A stretch of 31,372 nucleotides of DNA, from IMG/VR virus record IMGVR_UViG_3300017767_000066, positions 1-31,372 of that record; one strand, written 5' to 3'. Positions 17,199 to 24,971 of this stretch are shown one piece after another. How positions within the stretch are numbered: the first letter of the stretch is position 1; the number at the start of each line of letters is the position of its first letter. The notes under the pieces are model-generated. The model did no database searches and had not been told where the DNA came from. It saw only the letters and a program-made list of their open reading frames with translations. Source of the stretch: a virus. Made by a program: the position numbers and the translations under genes.

Positions 17199-17210
17199 TA
17201 GAGAGATCTT

Positions 17211-17513
17211 ATGTTTAACAGATATAAAGACACAAAGATAAAAATATCAAGCAATAAAGACAGATACTTTAAGCCAACACTATACCCTGCAATACCAGAG
17301 AGAGATACTGATATAATGCATAATGTTGTTCAGGGTGAAAGATTAGACTTGTTAGCACACAAATATTATGGTGACGTTAATTATTGGTGGATAATAAGTA
17401 AGGCAAACGGACTAAACCCATCAGATATAGGGCTAGATCCGGCAACACAATTAAGAATACCTACAGACATAGGAGAAGTTTTAAGAGCATTCAATTCTGA
17501 AAACTTAAAATAG
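17211..17513 (+). CDS. LysM-domain baseplate protein (gp53-like)
   Basis: A 100-residue protein. The first 30 residues carry a RYFKPTLYPAIPERDTDIMH segment, followed by a compact LysM-type domain: VVQGERLDLLAHKYYGDVNYWW, shown as VVQGERLDLLAHKYYGD, then IISKANGLNPSDIGLDPATQLRIPTD (in pieces IISKANGLNPSD and LDPATQLRIP). In contractile tails small LysM proteins (T4 gp53, Mu and P2 gpX types) sit in the baseplate wedge/hub region and help bind the tube-sheath junction. Neighbours on both sides are large baseplate-like proteins, which supports this. The ribosome binding site is weak (AGAGAG), suggesting coupling to the upstream gene that ends 12 bases before. Confidence 0.8.
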   Translation: MFNRYKDTKIKISSNKDRYFKPTLYPAIPERDTDIMHNVVQGERLDLLAHKYYGDVNYWWIISKANGLNPSDIGLDPATQLRIPTDIGEVLRAFNSENLK

Positions 17514-17514
17514 A

Positions 17515-20500
17515 ATGGCAGGTTTTAGGCACAACATACACCCGAATATTAAGCAAGGTTTGGATGCACGCGTTAAAGCAATTTCTGAGTATGCTGGACA
17601 AGAATTAAGATCTTCACTGTTAGCAGAATCTCAAGCAAGTGAAGACTTTGTATTGACAAGAGAAGGACAAGTTTCTAAGAATTGTTACATAAGAATGATC
17701 TCTCCAGGAACAAGAAAGACAAATATTATCTATGGAATGTTTAATATTGATGATGCAAGAATTACAGGAGAAGTGCCTGGTGCAGATGGAGGAGAAGACT
17801 ACTTCCAGTCATTAGGATCTAGGGTAAAAGGCGCAGCTGATGCATTTTATGATACAGTACCTAACAAAGGACATGATCACCCTCATCAGCAACAAGTATC
17901 AGTACCAGGAATAAGACCGATTGCAGGAATAAATAATGTCTCTGTTGAATATACAGGATACGGTGGAGCTGTTAGAAAAGCAACTATAAATTGGACATGC
18001 TTTACACTAGAACAATTAGAGATGTATCAAAAAGGATCTTTTCTTTCATCAGGCCAAAACATAATATTAGACTTTGGTTGGGTAAGATCACAAAAACCTT
18101 CAGGTAGAGCAGGTGACATACCAAAATTTATGATGGGTGAAGGTCAGCATGCGAAAATAAATCAAGACTTATTTAAAGATACAATAGATATTGTAGACGG
18201 TGTAGAAAGAAAAACTGTAGATGCTCAGTGGGATAAATTAGAGATAGAATATTTTGGAGACTGGTCAGGACTAATAGGGCCAATTACAAAATTTACATGG
18301 GCACAAAGATCTGATGGAGGATTTGATTGTGTAACAGAAATGATATCGAGAGGATCAAATATCTTCGATAAGTCTTTGACAGCTCTACAAAACACACCTC
18401 CTGAATTAAAGACATTTCCCGTAAAACAGCCTACATTTGAAGAATTTGCTGACGAGCTAATAAAAGACGTTATGACAAAAGACGGTGATAATAACGATAA
18501 TTACGGAGTAGGCAGGCAGTTTACAAAAGAATTTAGTCTCCCTGACAGAATTGCATCATTAGATATAGAAATTCTAATGAAATATTTTAAAAATTATTTA
18601 GATAAAAAAGATGATCAATTAGAACTGAATAAAGGTGTAAATGTTGCTGTGTCATTTGATAAGAATGTAGTTGCAATATTGAGAGATACAGGAAAAGATG
18701 GTTCTGACAGACCTGTTCTTTTTGAGAAAGAATTAGATAATGATGGTGAAGAAACACAAACACTAAAAAGAGCAAGAGATTTTTCTAACGAAATCTGGGT
18801 TAGGTGGGGTTGGTTTGAAGACAATATCGTGTCTTTTTACACAAGATCGGATAAGTCAGATGGAAAAGTACTTGCAGACTTTAGATCATTGGACAGAGTA
18901 GGAGGAGCAGTAGGCCAGCTAAGATCAGTAAAAATAAAGAATGACCCTGAACTTTACACTTATGATCCTTCAAAATTTATTCTACCAGGACAATTTCCTT
19001 CTTCATTTTTTGCAAAAGTAGGAGAAAAGTCTGATACAAAGTCTGCATACAGACTTCTTGCAGAATCAATAGAGGCAGAAGTAATAACAGAAGATAGATT
19101 CTTGTTTGCAACAGATGATAAGAAGACAGAAGGTTACTTAAGAAACGTTTATATAAATTTAAATCAAATAAAATCTGTGTTCTCTACATCAGGTGCTACG
19201 ATACAGAGCTCTATGATAAAGCTAGCAAATGTTATAAATGGTGATGTAAAGTTGTGGAATTTTACTATTGACAAAGCAGATAATATTACAGGTGCAATAT
19301 CTACATTTAGAGTAGTTGCAGAACAATCTTCAGAAGGTGCTGAAACAGGCGATGCTGCAGACACAAGCCCAAAAAATTCTTACGTATTTGACAACTTTGG
19401 TTTTAATTCACTAGTTAAAGATATATCACTTCAGTCAACAATACCTGATAAGTTTGCGATTACTGCAGGATTTACAGGAGCTAGACAGGCAGGTGAAAAA
19501 GACTCAAATGAAGATGCAATAAGCAAATATTTTAAAGATGGGACTGATGATGTTGATGAAGATAAATTTAAAGCTGCAGGAGAATTCTTTCAAGATCCAG
19601 CAAATATAGGACTATTTCAAGTCAAAACAGAGGCAACAAAAGATCCTGACTACGGAAATCCATTTGAATTTGCTCATATAGAAGTGTCTACACCAGAATT
19701 ATCTAAAGGAGGACTTTCACACTCTGCAGCTACAGGACCTAATGGAGATAGATGGAGCCATACAATACCACCAATTTTAGAAAAAGTATCTTCTAATGCA
19801 GCTACAACAAAATTTTTAGATCAATTTAAGAAGAAACACGAACAAGAAAGGCGTAAACTAGAAACTAAGGCATGGCAACAAGTAAAGGCAGGAAAAGCTA
19901 AGGCTGAAGACATATCTAATTTATTTATGTATGATGTAGAGCCAAACGGACAAAAAGTCTACAGAATGCCTTATAACCCAGAAGGCGAAATGATTGAATC
20001 ATTTAAAAGAGCAATGAAATGGTTCTTGACTGAGTCACCACTTACTAGGTTTTCTGCAAACAATCAAGGGCCATTGACAATGCCAATAAACATTGACATG
20101 ACAATAGAAGGTTGTGGTGGTATTTATCCAGGTGATATGTTTAGATTATCTTATCTTCCAGAAATATACGGTCAAGTAGACTACTCAATTAGAAAGCCTG
20201 CTTATGTAAAGCCGAATGACATTATGCCAAAAACATATTTCTCTGTAATGGGATTGACCCACACAATAAGTAGTGACGGATGGGATACACAGATAACAGC
20301 GGTCACAAATAAGTCAAAAGATGACGTATATGAGGAAGAGGCAACTAAAAAATCAAGAGATATAGTAAGACAAGTATACAAAGAAAAAATAAGCAATTTT
20401 ATTAAAGCAGAGCCTGATATTCCTCCAATAGGACCACCAGCACCAATACCACAACCTGCTGCGGGAGGAGCACCTCCAGGACCACCTCCTGTTAATGACT

Positions 20501-20781
20501 CTTATCCTGCACCAGCAGAAGTAGTGATAATTGAGCCAGACGATCAAATTAAACAATCAATTTTTTATGACCCTGCAGAAGAAGACTCGTATCATAGAAT
20601 AGGAGATAGTAATTCATCATTCAGCATTGGTAATACAACACTGTTTGAATATGATAATTTAGATGACTTTATGAATCCTGACAAAACATTAGATGTCAAC
20701 AGGAATGTATTTGAAGAAACACAGAATATAGGTAGGGCAACAAGATTTCCAGGTAGACCAAGAGGATCAGGAGGATATTAA
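17515..20781 (+). CDS. Large baseplate hub-like protein
   Basis: A 1088-residue protein, long for a hub protein. An N-terminal region around residues 140-200 (VSVEYTGYGGAVRKATINW, then LEMYQKGSFLSSGQNIILDF) and a region near residues 855-935 (INIDMTIEGCGGIYPGDMF, LSYLPEIYGQV, YFSVMGLTHTISSDGWDTQI) resemble hub/late-control-type proteins, where a final beta domain ends with a gW-x-T-x strand. Residues ~965-1005 are a Pro-rich linker (PPIGPPAPIPQP), followed by an ~80-residue acidic tail ending in FPGRPRGSGGY. No lysozyme or peptidase motif is evident. It follows the LysM gene by one base (TAGAATG), completing a baseplate operon. Gp27-like hub is the best guess; the family match is by pattern and position only. 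Confidence 0.55.
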   Translation: MAGFRHNIHPNIKQGLDARVKAISEYAGQELRSSLLAESQASEDFVLTREGQVSKNCYIRMISPGTRKTNIIYGMFNIDDARITGEVPGADGGEDYFQSLGSRVKGAADAFYDTVPNKGHDHPHQQQVSVPGIRPIAGINNVSVEYTGYGGAVRKATINWTCFTLEQLEMYQKGSFLSSGQNIILDFGWVRSQKPSGRAGDIPKFMMGEGQHAKINQDLFKDTIDIVDGVERKTVDAQWDKLEIEYFGDWSGLIGPITKFTWAQRSDGGFDCVTEMISRGSNIFDKSLTALQNTPPELKTFPVKQPTFEEFADELIKDVMTKDGDNNDNYGVGRQFTKEFSLPDRIASLDIEILMKYFKNYLDKKDDQLELNKGVNVAVSFDKNVVAILRDTGKDGSDRPVLFEKELDNDGEETQTLKRARDFSNEIWVRWGWFEDNIVSFYTRSDKSDGKVLADFRSLDRVGGAVGQLRSVKIKNDPELYTYDPSKFILPGQFPSSFFAKVGEKSDTKSAYRLLAESIEAEVITEDRFLFATDDKKTEGYLRNVYINLNQIKSVFSTSGATIQSSMIKLANVINGDVKLWNFTIDKADNITGAISTFRVVAEQSSEGAETGDAADTSPKNSYVFDNFGFNSLVKDISLQSTIPDKFAITAGFTGARQAGEKDSNEDAISKYFKDGTDDVDEDKFKAAGEFFQDPANIGLFQVKTEATKDPDYGNPFEFAHIEVSTPELSKGGLSHSAATGPNGDRWSHTIPPILEKVSSNAATTKFLDQFKKKHEQERRKLETKAWQQVKAGKAKAEDISNLFMYDVEPNGQKVYRMPYNPEGEMIESFKRAMKWFLTESPLTRFSANNQGPLTMPINIDMTIEGCGGIYPGDMFRLSYLPEIYGQVDYSIRKPAYVKPNDIMPKTYFSVMGLTHTISSDGWDTQITAVTNKSKDDVYEEEATKKSRDIVRQVYKEKISNFIKAEPDIPPIGPPAPIPQPAAGGAPPGPPPVNDSYPAPAEVVIIEPDDQIKQSIFYDPAEEDSYHRIGDSNSSFSIGNTTLFEYDNLDDFMNPDKTLDVNRNVFEETQNIGRATRFPGRPRGSGGY

Positions 20782-21341
20782 TGATTATTGAAATGCAAGA
20801 AGGTCCTCTAAAAACTAAAATAGGTGAATTCTACGACAGTAGAGGAATACAAATTAGAAGAGGCCAAGAGTACATGATTTATTACAAAGATGATAAATCT
20901 GCTACTTATGTTTTAAGAGCAACAGATGAAATAATATACAGGCTAAAAAAGCTTAATAAAGAAGTTTACTACCTTCTCAAACCTACAAAAAATAGAGACG
21001 TCTATCCTAAGATAAAGTATTCTACAAAAAAAGATCTTCCATTTGACAGCCTGTTTATGACAAGATATTTTGCAATAAGCAAGCTAGAAGAAACACCTAA
21101 GATTATTGAAATTGAAAAGCCTACAAAAACTAATCTCTATAGATTTGTTAAGCTGGAATGGCAAATAGGCGGATCAACAGAGCAAGCAGAAATACATAAC
21201 TCTAAACAGTTAAGGATTGCAGAGAAAAAGATATTAGGAATATCAGAAGCAATTCCCACACTTCAGCTACACCAATCAAAGTTTGAAGATGATAGAAACT
21301 TAGGAGAATTATTGCTACAGAATCCAACTTACGCGGAGTAA
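20781..21341 (+). CDS. Unknown protein at the end of the tail operon
   Basis: A 186-residue protein with mixed charge and no recognised domain. The N-terminal half looks beta-rich (GIQIRRGQEYMIYYKDDKSA, TYVLRATDEIIYRLKKLNKE) and the C-terminal quarter helical (AEIHNSKQLRIAEKKILGI). The start overlaps the hub-like gene stop (TAATG) and follows AGGAGG, so it belongs to the tail operon. A bipartite promoter-like element begins two bases after its stop, marking the operon end. A structural or baseplate role is inferred from position alone; a regulatory role is not excluded. Confidence 0.7.
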   Translation: MIIEMQEGPLKTKIGEFYDSRGIQIRRGQEYMIYYKDDKSATYVLRATDEIIYRLKKLNKEVYYLLKPTKNRDVYPKIKYSTKKDLPFDSLFMTRYFAISKLEETPKIIEIEKPTKTNLYRFVKLEWQIGGSTEQAEIHNSKQLRIAEKKILGISEAIPTLQLHQSKFEDDRNLGELLLQNPTYAE

Positions 21342-21342
21342 C

Positions 21343-21379
21343 AAATTTAATTTTTCACAAATACAAGTGATATATATAA
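21343..21379 (+). promoter_or_regulatory. Bipartite promoter-like element, copy 2
   Basis: AAATTTAATTTT (21343-21354), 15 bases, then ATATATATAA (21370-21379), in the gap before the polymerase gene. The second box ends only 15 bases before the TTG start. A normal initiation point would therefore leave almost no leader, which is a caution about its exact mode of action. Confidence 0.5.
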
Positions 21380-21394
21380 ACAAAGGTTATACAA

Positions 21395-22696
21395 TTGGTT
21401 ATAGAAAGCAGACAACAATATAAAGATCTGGTTAGTAAACTAAACAATAAGAATGTATTTGCAACAGCAGTATCTGATGACTTTAGATACCACCCGGCAG
21501 AGTGTGATCCAATTGTAGTAACAATAAAATATAACAGCGAAGTCTATAATATAGTACTAGATCATACAGAGTCAGAAAGCTGGCCAAAGAGAAATGATAT
21601 AGACTTGCAAGATCTAAGCAAAGTTAAAAGATTTTTTGTAGATGATGCAAAAGAATTTTATCATTTAACAGGATTAAAAAACTGTTATGATAGTAAATTG
21701 TTATCTTACTTTAATAATGAGAAATTAGAAAAGCCTGTGTTACCGTATGTTTTTGAACATCTAGGCGCTTCAAAGAAGCAAGGTATTAACAGACTAGTTC
21801 CGCTAACAAAAGTAATACAGTATTCAGAATCTAAATTAAACACTATAAGCCAGCCAAAAAATATTACAAAGCCGTACTTGAAATATAATAAATCACTAAA
21901 GACATTTGCAGCATTAGAAAAGTCAGGACTTAAAATTACAATGGGTCCTTTCAAAAGGGTTTTTAAGAATGGTTACGCATATTCAAACTTTAATATATTG
22001 ACAACAACAGGTAGGCCTTCAAACACATTTAGAGGAATAAATCTAGGCGCATTAAATAAGAATGACGATACTAGAAATCAAATAGTAACTAGACACAAAC
22101 CGGGAATGCTAGTTGAATTTGATTATGATGCATATCATTTAAGGCTTTTGGCAAAGATATTGAAGTATGATGTGCCTTCTGATGTATCACTACACCAATA
22201 CTTTGCAGATACAATTTACAAGTCTTCATATGATGAAGCAAAAAGAATATCATGGCAAATACTATACGGTAATGTTAAGGTAACAGAAAAAGAAAACCCG
22301 TTTTTCTATAAAGTTGATAAAATGTCAGATGCATTATGGGGTTATTTTAAAAAGCATAAACATTTTAAATCGCATATTTATAGACGACAGTTTGCGTCAA
22401 GTAATGTTCCTGATGCAAATAAAAATAAAGTATTGAACTATTTTATTCAATCGTATGAAACGGAGCAGAATATAGAGACTATAAGGAAAATACAAGATTT
22501 TTTAAAGTCTCGTAGCACTAACATGATATTATATACGTATGATAGTTTTCTGTTTGATCTAGATAGGACAGAGGGATTAGAAGTGATACTACGGTTAAAG
22601 AAAATATTAAATGCAGGTTCCTTTCCTGTTAAGGTAAAAGCAGGTTTAAACTATGGGGAAATGCAAGATATAACGGAGAGAATAAATGGACATTAA
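21395..22696 (+). CDS. Short divergent family A DNA polymerase
   Basis: A 433-residue protein with the polymerase core of the PolA family. TTTGRPSNTFRGINLGAL precedes motif A FDYDAYHLRLLA (Asp243 the metal ligand). Motif B is AKRISWQILYG (Lys283, Tyr291), and motif C is YTYDSFLFD (Asp383). Compared with E. coli Pol I, the Glu710 position is His248, Phe762 is Trp287 and the Arg754 position is Tyr279. The N-terminal ~120 residues resemble a 3'-5' exonuclease fold (YDSKLLSYF) but lack a visible DxE motif, so proofreading is probably absent. At 433 residues it is far shorter than T7 or E. coli enzymes. The start is TTG with AAAGG upstream; no in-frame ATG lies nearby. It is probably the phage replicative or accessory polymerase, made from the promoter-like element just upstream. 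Confidence 0.8.
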   Translation: MVIESRQQYKDLVSKLNNKNVFATAVSDDFRYHPAECDPIVVTIKYNSEVYNIVLDHTESESWPKRNDIDLQDLSKVKRFFVDDAKEFYHLTGLKNCYDSKLLSYFNNEKLEKPVLPYVFEHLGASKKQGINRLVPLTKVIQYSESKLNTISQPKNITKPYLKYNKSLKTFAALEKSGLKITMGPFKRVFKNGYAYSNFNILTTTGRPSNTFRGINLGALNKNDDTRNQIVTRHKPGMLVEFDYDAYHLRLLAKILKYDVPSDVSLHQYFADTIYKSSYDEAKRISWQILYGNVKVTEKENPFFYKVDKMSDALWGYFKKHKHFKSHIYRRQFASSNVPDANKNKVLNYFIQSYETEQNIETIRKIQDFLKSRSTNMILYTYDSFLFDLDRTEGLEVILRLKKILNAGSFPVKVKAGLNYGEMQDITERINGH

Positions 22697-23897
22697 CAAA
22701 GTTATAAGTGAAGCTGTTGACAAAGTCTCACTAAAGACAGCAAACGGAATGGTAAGCTTAGATGATTCATATCATCTTTATATGGTTCAAGAAGAACTAA
22801 AAAAACACGTACCAGCAGAAATCGTAGAAAGCTTATTTGACAAAAGTATGATTAATGAAGCAAAATCATACGCAAAATTTAAAAATGCTACAATATGGGA
22901 AGAAAATGGAAGCGACAGTGAAAAAGCAAAATTTGAGTCTTTTTATAAAAAGCTGCCAACAGGTGCACCTCTAAAAGCAGCAATTAATGTACTAGGAACG
23001 CTATCTTCAAAAGAAGTTCAGCAATTTTACAAAGGTCTAGGAAGCAGAGGAAAAAGCATAAAGCCAAGAACATTGAGTAGCGGACTCGAGACAAAAATAT
23101 TTGATATTGACGCAAAAGGTATTGGTAAAGGAGAAATTTATTTAGCATGGGTTATTGATGGCGGAGAAATACAAGGTGGGAATACAAGTTTTGATATAAA
23201 GGCAGACACAAATTATGAAGTAAAAGACTACACAGCAAAAAATAATAGTGCTGCAATAAGAGCAGGAGTTGAAGCATCTGTAAGTAAATTCACTTTTTGG
23301 AAAGAAGTTTTAAGAACAATAGAGACATTAAAAAAGATGGAGTCAGATGATGCGTGGGATGTTTTGTCAGCATCATCTCCTGCATTTGCGCCAGTAATTC
23401 AATTAAAAGACTATTTACTAGACAGAGTACAGAATCAATTAAAAATAGTCAATGGTGAATATAATAAAGAAGACACAAGAGTGACAAGAGAGTTTTATAC
23501 AATAATGTCTAGCTTGCTCGGTGAATCTGATAATTCTGTAAACCAAGTAATATTTCAAGGACCAGGTGTTAAGCCGATGTCGTATGAAATAGAGCCAATA
23601 AATGCAAATGATATAAAGTCAGGTGTAAAAATAGACTTTTCGTCTTCAAAAGGTTCGATAACTCAAGCAACAATTTTTAATTATCTTAAAAAATTAAAGT
23701 ATATAAGAGATCCAAAAGGATTTGACAAAGACATACAATCAGCAATAGATGAAATTATAGAAGGCGGGCAAGCTAAATACTGGGTAATATTCAGAGGAAA
23801 GTCCTCACCTCAGATGAAAGTTATTCCTGCTAAAGGTAAGAATTTTAACTATTCTGTAATTAGTCAAAATGGAATTAAATTTAAAGAATTAGAATAA
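22686..23897 (+). CDS. Candidate PD-(D/E)XK nuclease-like protein with CTS-like N-terminus
   Basis: A 403-residue protein of no family I can name. Residues 148-181 read GKGEIYLAWVIDGG, then NTSFDI and YEVKDY. Glu150, Asp170, Glu178 and Lys180 are arranged like the E...D...ExK core of PD-(D/E)XK nucleases, with hydrophobic strands around them. The N-terminus MDINKVISEAVD ends in VISE, resembling the T4 prohead-protease cleavage pattern (hydrophobic-x-x-Glu then Ala), as in its neighbours. It overlaps the polymerase end by 11 bases with GGAG upstream, so expression is coupled. A nuclease acting in replication, or a virion-packaged enzyme, are both possible; neither is shown. Confidence 0.6.
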   Translation: MDINKVISEAVDKVSLKTANGMVSLDDSYHLYMVQEELKKHVPAEIVESLFDKSMINEAKSYAKFKNATIWEENGSDSEKAKFESFYKKLPTGAPLKAAINVLGTLSSKEVQQFYKGLGSRGKSIKPRTLSSGLETKIFDIDAKGIGKGEIYLAWVIDGGEIQGGNTSFDIKADTNYEVKDYTAKNNSAAIRAGVEASVSKFTFWKEVLRTIETLKKMESDDAWDVLSASSPAFAPVIQLKDYLLDRVQNQLKIVNGEYNKEDTRVTREFYTIMSSLLGESDNSVNQVIFQGPGVKPMSYEIEPINANDIKSGVKIDFSSSKGSITQATIFNYLKKLKYIRDPKGFDKDIQSAIDEIIEGGQAKYWVIFRGKSSPQMKVIPAKGKNFNYSVISQNGIKFKELE

Positions 23898-24151
23898 TGA
23901 TAAAACTAAAAGACATATTGTTAGAGGCAAAGTGGGATAACATTGCAGGAAGAGTCTGGGACTATATCATTAGCAATGAGATTAAAGTGTCACAAGAAAA
24001 ATTAAAAGAAATATCAGATGATGTCGCAAAGCAGAGTAAGATTAGTAAAGATGGGTTATATGATGCAGTTAAAAGAGTGGGTGAGGAAAAGAACTGGTTT
24101 ACTAATTTTATTATGACGACTGGCAAGAAAGGAGCTGGAGTCTTTAAATGA
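23897..24151 (+). CDS. Small basic protein with capsid-targeting-like N-terminus
   Basis: An 84-residue Lys-rich helical protein. It begins MIKLKDILLEAK, nearly the same as the next gene (MIKLKDLIVENK); at DNA level the first 20 bases of the two genes differ at two or three positions. The leader length and the LxxE-Ala junction resemble T4 capsid targeting sequences (MKTYQEFIAEA), which are removed by the prohead protease. The remainder is small and basic like T4 internal proteins. The start overlaps the preceding stop (TAATG), and the stop overlaps the next start (ATGA). Internal head protein is a hypothesis; the sequence does not rule out an ordinary small cytoplasmic protein. Confidence 0.65.
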   Translation: MIKLKDILLEAKWDNIAGRVWDYIISNEIKVSQEKLKEISDDVAKQSKISKDGLYDAVKRVGEEKNWFTNFIMTTGKKGAGVFK

Positions 24152-24552
24152 TAAAATTAAAAGATTTAATAGTAGAAAATAAAGAAATGAATACTGCTGG
24201 CATAATTTTAAGAGATCCAATCGCAGGAGTTGTATTGGTTAAAGATGCAACTGATGCGTATGAATGGGGAATACCAAAAGGTAAAGTGGAGCCTGGTGAA
24301 GAACCAATCGATGCAGCATGTAGAGAGACAATAGAAGAAGTTTCTATTCTCGTCAAAAAAGAAGGATCTCATTTAAACAGTCCAGTCGAACTAAAAGCCA
24401 CAAAGAAAAATTCAAGAAATGGCAATTATTATATTTACGAGACAAGAATGAAGATGGCTGTTATACCAACTAAAAGTTTAGAGCACGAAGAAGTGCGGTG
24501 GTTCAAAGAACTACCAGACAGAACAGATCCACGATTAAAGGATTTAATCTAA
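24148..24552 (+). CDS. Nudix hydrolase with the same N-terminal leader
   Basis: A 134-residue Nudix family enzyme, which hydrolyses a nucleoside diphosphate linked to another group. The Nudix box runs GKVEPGEEPIDAACRETIEEV at about residues 47-67 (given as GKVEPGEEPID and AACRETIEEV), with the metal-binding RExxEE intact. The Gly near the end of the box is Ser (VSI). The fold starts GIILRDPIAGVVLVKD and ends with an EHEEVRWF strand typical of MutT-like enzymes. The first 12 residues (MIKLKDLIVENK) duplicate the leader of the preceding small protein and lie outside the Nudix fold. The substrate cannot be told from sequence; dNTP cleansing, (di)nucleotide or ADP-ribose hydrolysis, or RNA decapping are options. 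Overlaps of 4 bases upstream and 1 base downstream place it in one operon. Confidence 0.88.
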   Translation: MIKLKDLIVENKEMNTAGIILRDPIAGVVLVKDATDAYEWGIPKGKVEPGEEPIDAACRETIEEVSILVKKEGSHLNSPVELKATKKNSRNGNYYIYETRMKMAVIPTKSLEHEEVRWFKELPDRTDPRLKDLI

Positions 24553-24941
24553 TGAAAACACAATTATTATGCACATTTTGTACAAAACAAGATTTTGATG
24601 ACACAATACAATTAATTAGTATGGCATCAGAAATAGTATTTAATAAAATATATGTCTTTGAAAATGTAGATGACAGCAATTCGTTAATATCTACTTATAA
24701 TGTAGAGAAGACAGAAGACTTTATACAGAACAATAAGACTATGGCAATCCATAGAAAGAAAGAGACAAATACACTATACACAATCAATGCTTTAAATGAA
24801 GCAATAAGAAAAGAGAATAACGGTATATTGGATAAGTCTTATTCACTAAACTGGGAAAGCTATAGAAATTCACTGCTTCTTACAAATGATGCAGGATTGA
24901 ATGTGATAAGAACAAAACTATATAAAATAATAAACGTTTAA
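24552..24941 (+). CDS. Conserved-looking small protein, unknown
   Basis: A 129-residue protein starting MKTQLLCTFCTKQDF. A longer in-frame form would begin 54 bases earlier inside the Nudix gene. I prefer the ATG that overlaps the Nudix stop (TAATG). It looks alpha/beta with a regular pattern (IVFNKIYVFENV, LISTYNVEK, HRKKETNTLYTINALNEAI, SLLLTNDAGLNVI) and ends VIRTKLYKIINV. I do not recognise the family. No catalytic motif is evident, and the CTFC pair is at residues 7-10. It is last in the polymerase-Nudix operon; the next gene has its own promoter-like element. Confidence 0.7.
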   Translation: MKTQLLCTFCTKQDFDDTIQLISMASEIVFNKIYVFENVDDSNSLISTYNVEKTEDFIQNNKTMAIHRKKETNTLYTINALNEAIRKENNGILDKSYSLNWESYRNSLLLTNDAGLNVIRTKLYKIINV

Positions 24942-24964
24942 TATTTATATAAAATTAACTGGAG
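24936..24964 (+). promoter_or_regulatory. GTTTA-ATATTTAT element with ATTAACTGGAG leader
   Basis: GTTTAATATTTAT (24936-24948) is followed by ATTAACTGGAG (24954-24964), ending in the ribosome binding site of the next gene. It matches the arrangement before the small gene at 11794 and the octamers before the sheath and tube genes. It suggests the following gene is expressed with the structural genes. Confidence 0.5.
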
Positions 24965-24971
24965 TGAACTA

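Noticed and set aside
24498-24551. Upstream in-frame ATG for the small protein after the Nudix gene
   Set aside because: The added residues are a basic shadow of the Nudix C-terminus; the TAATG overlap start is the better choice.
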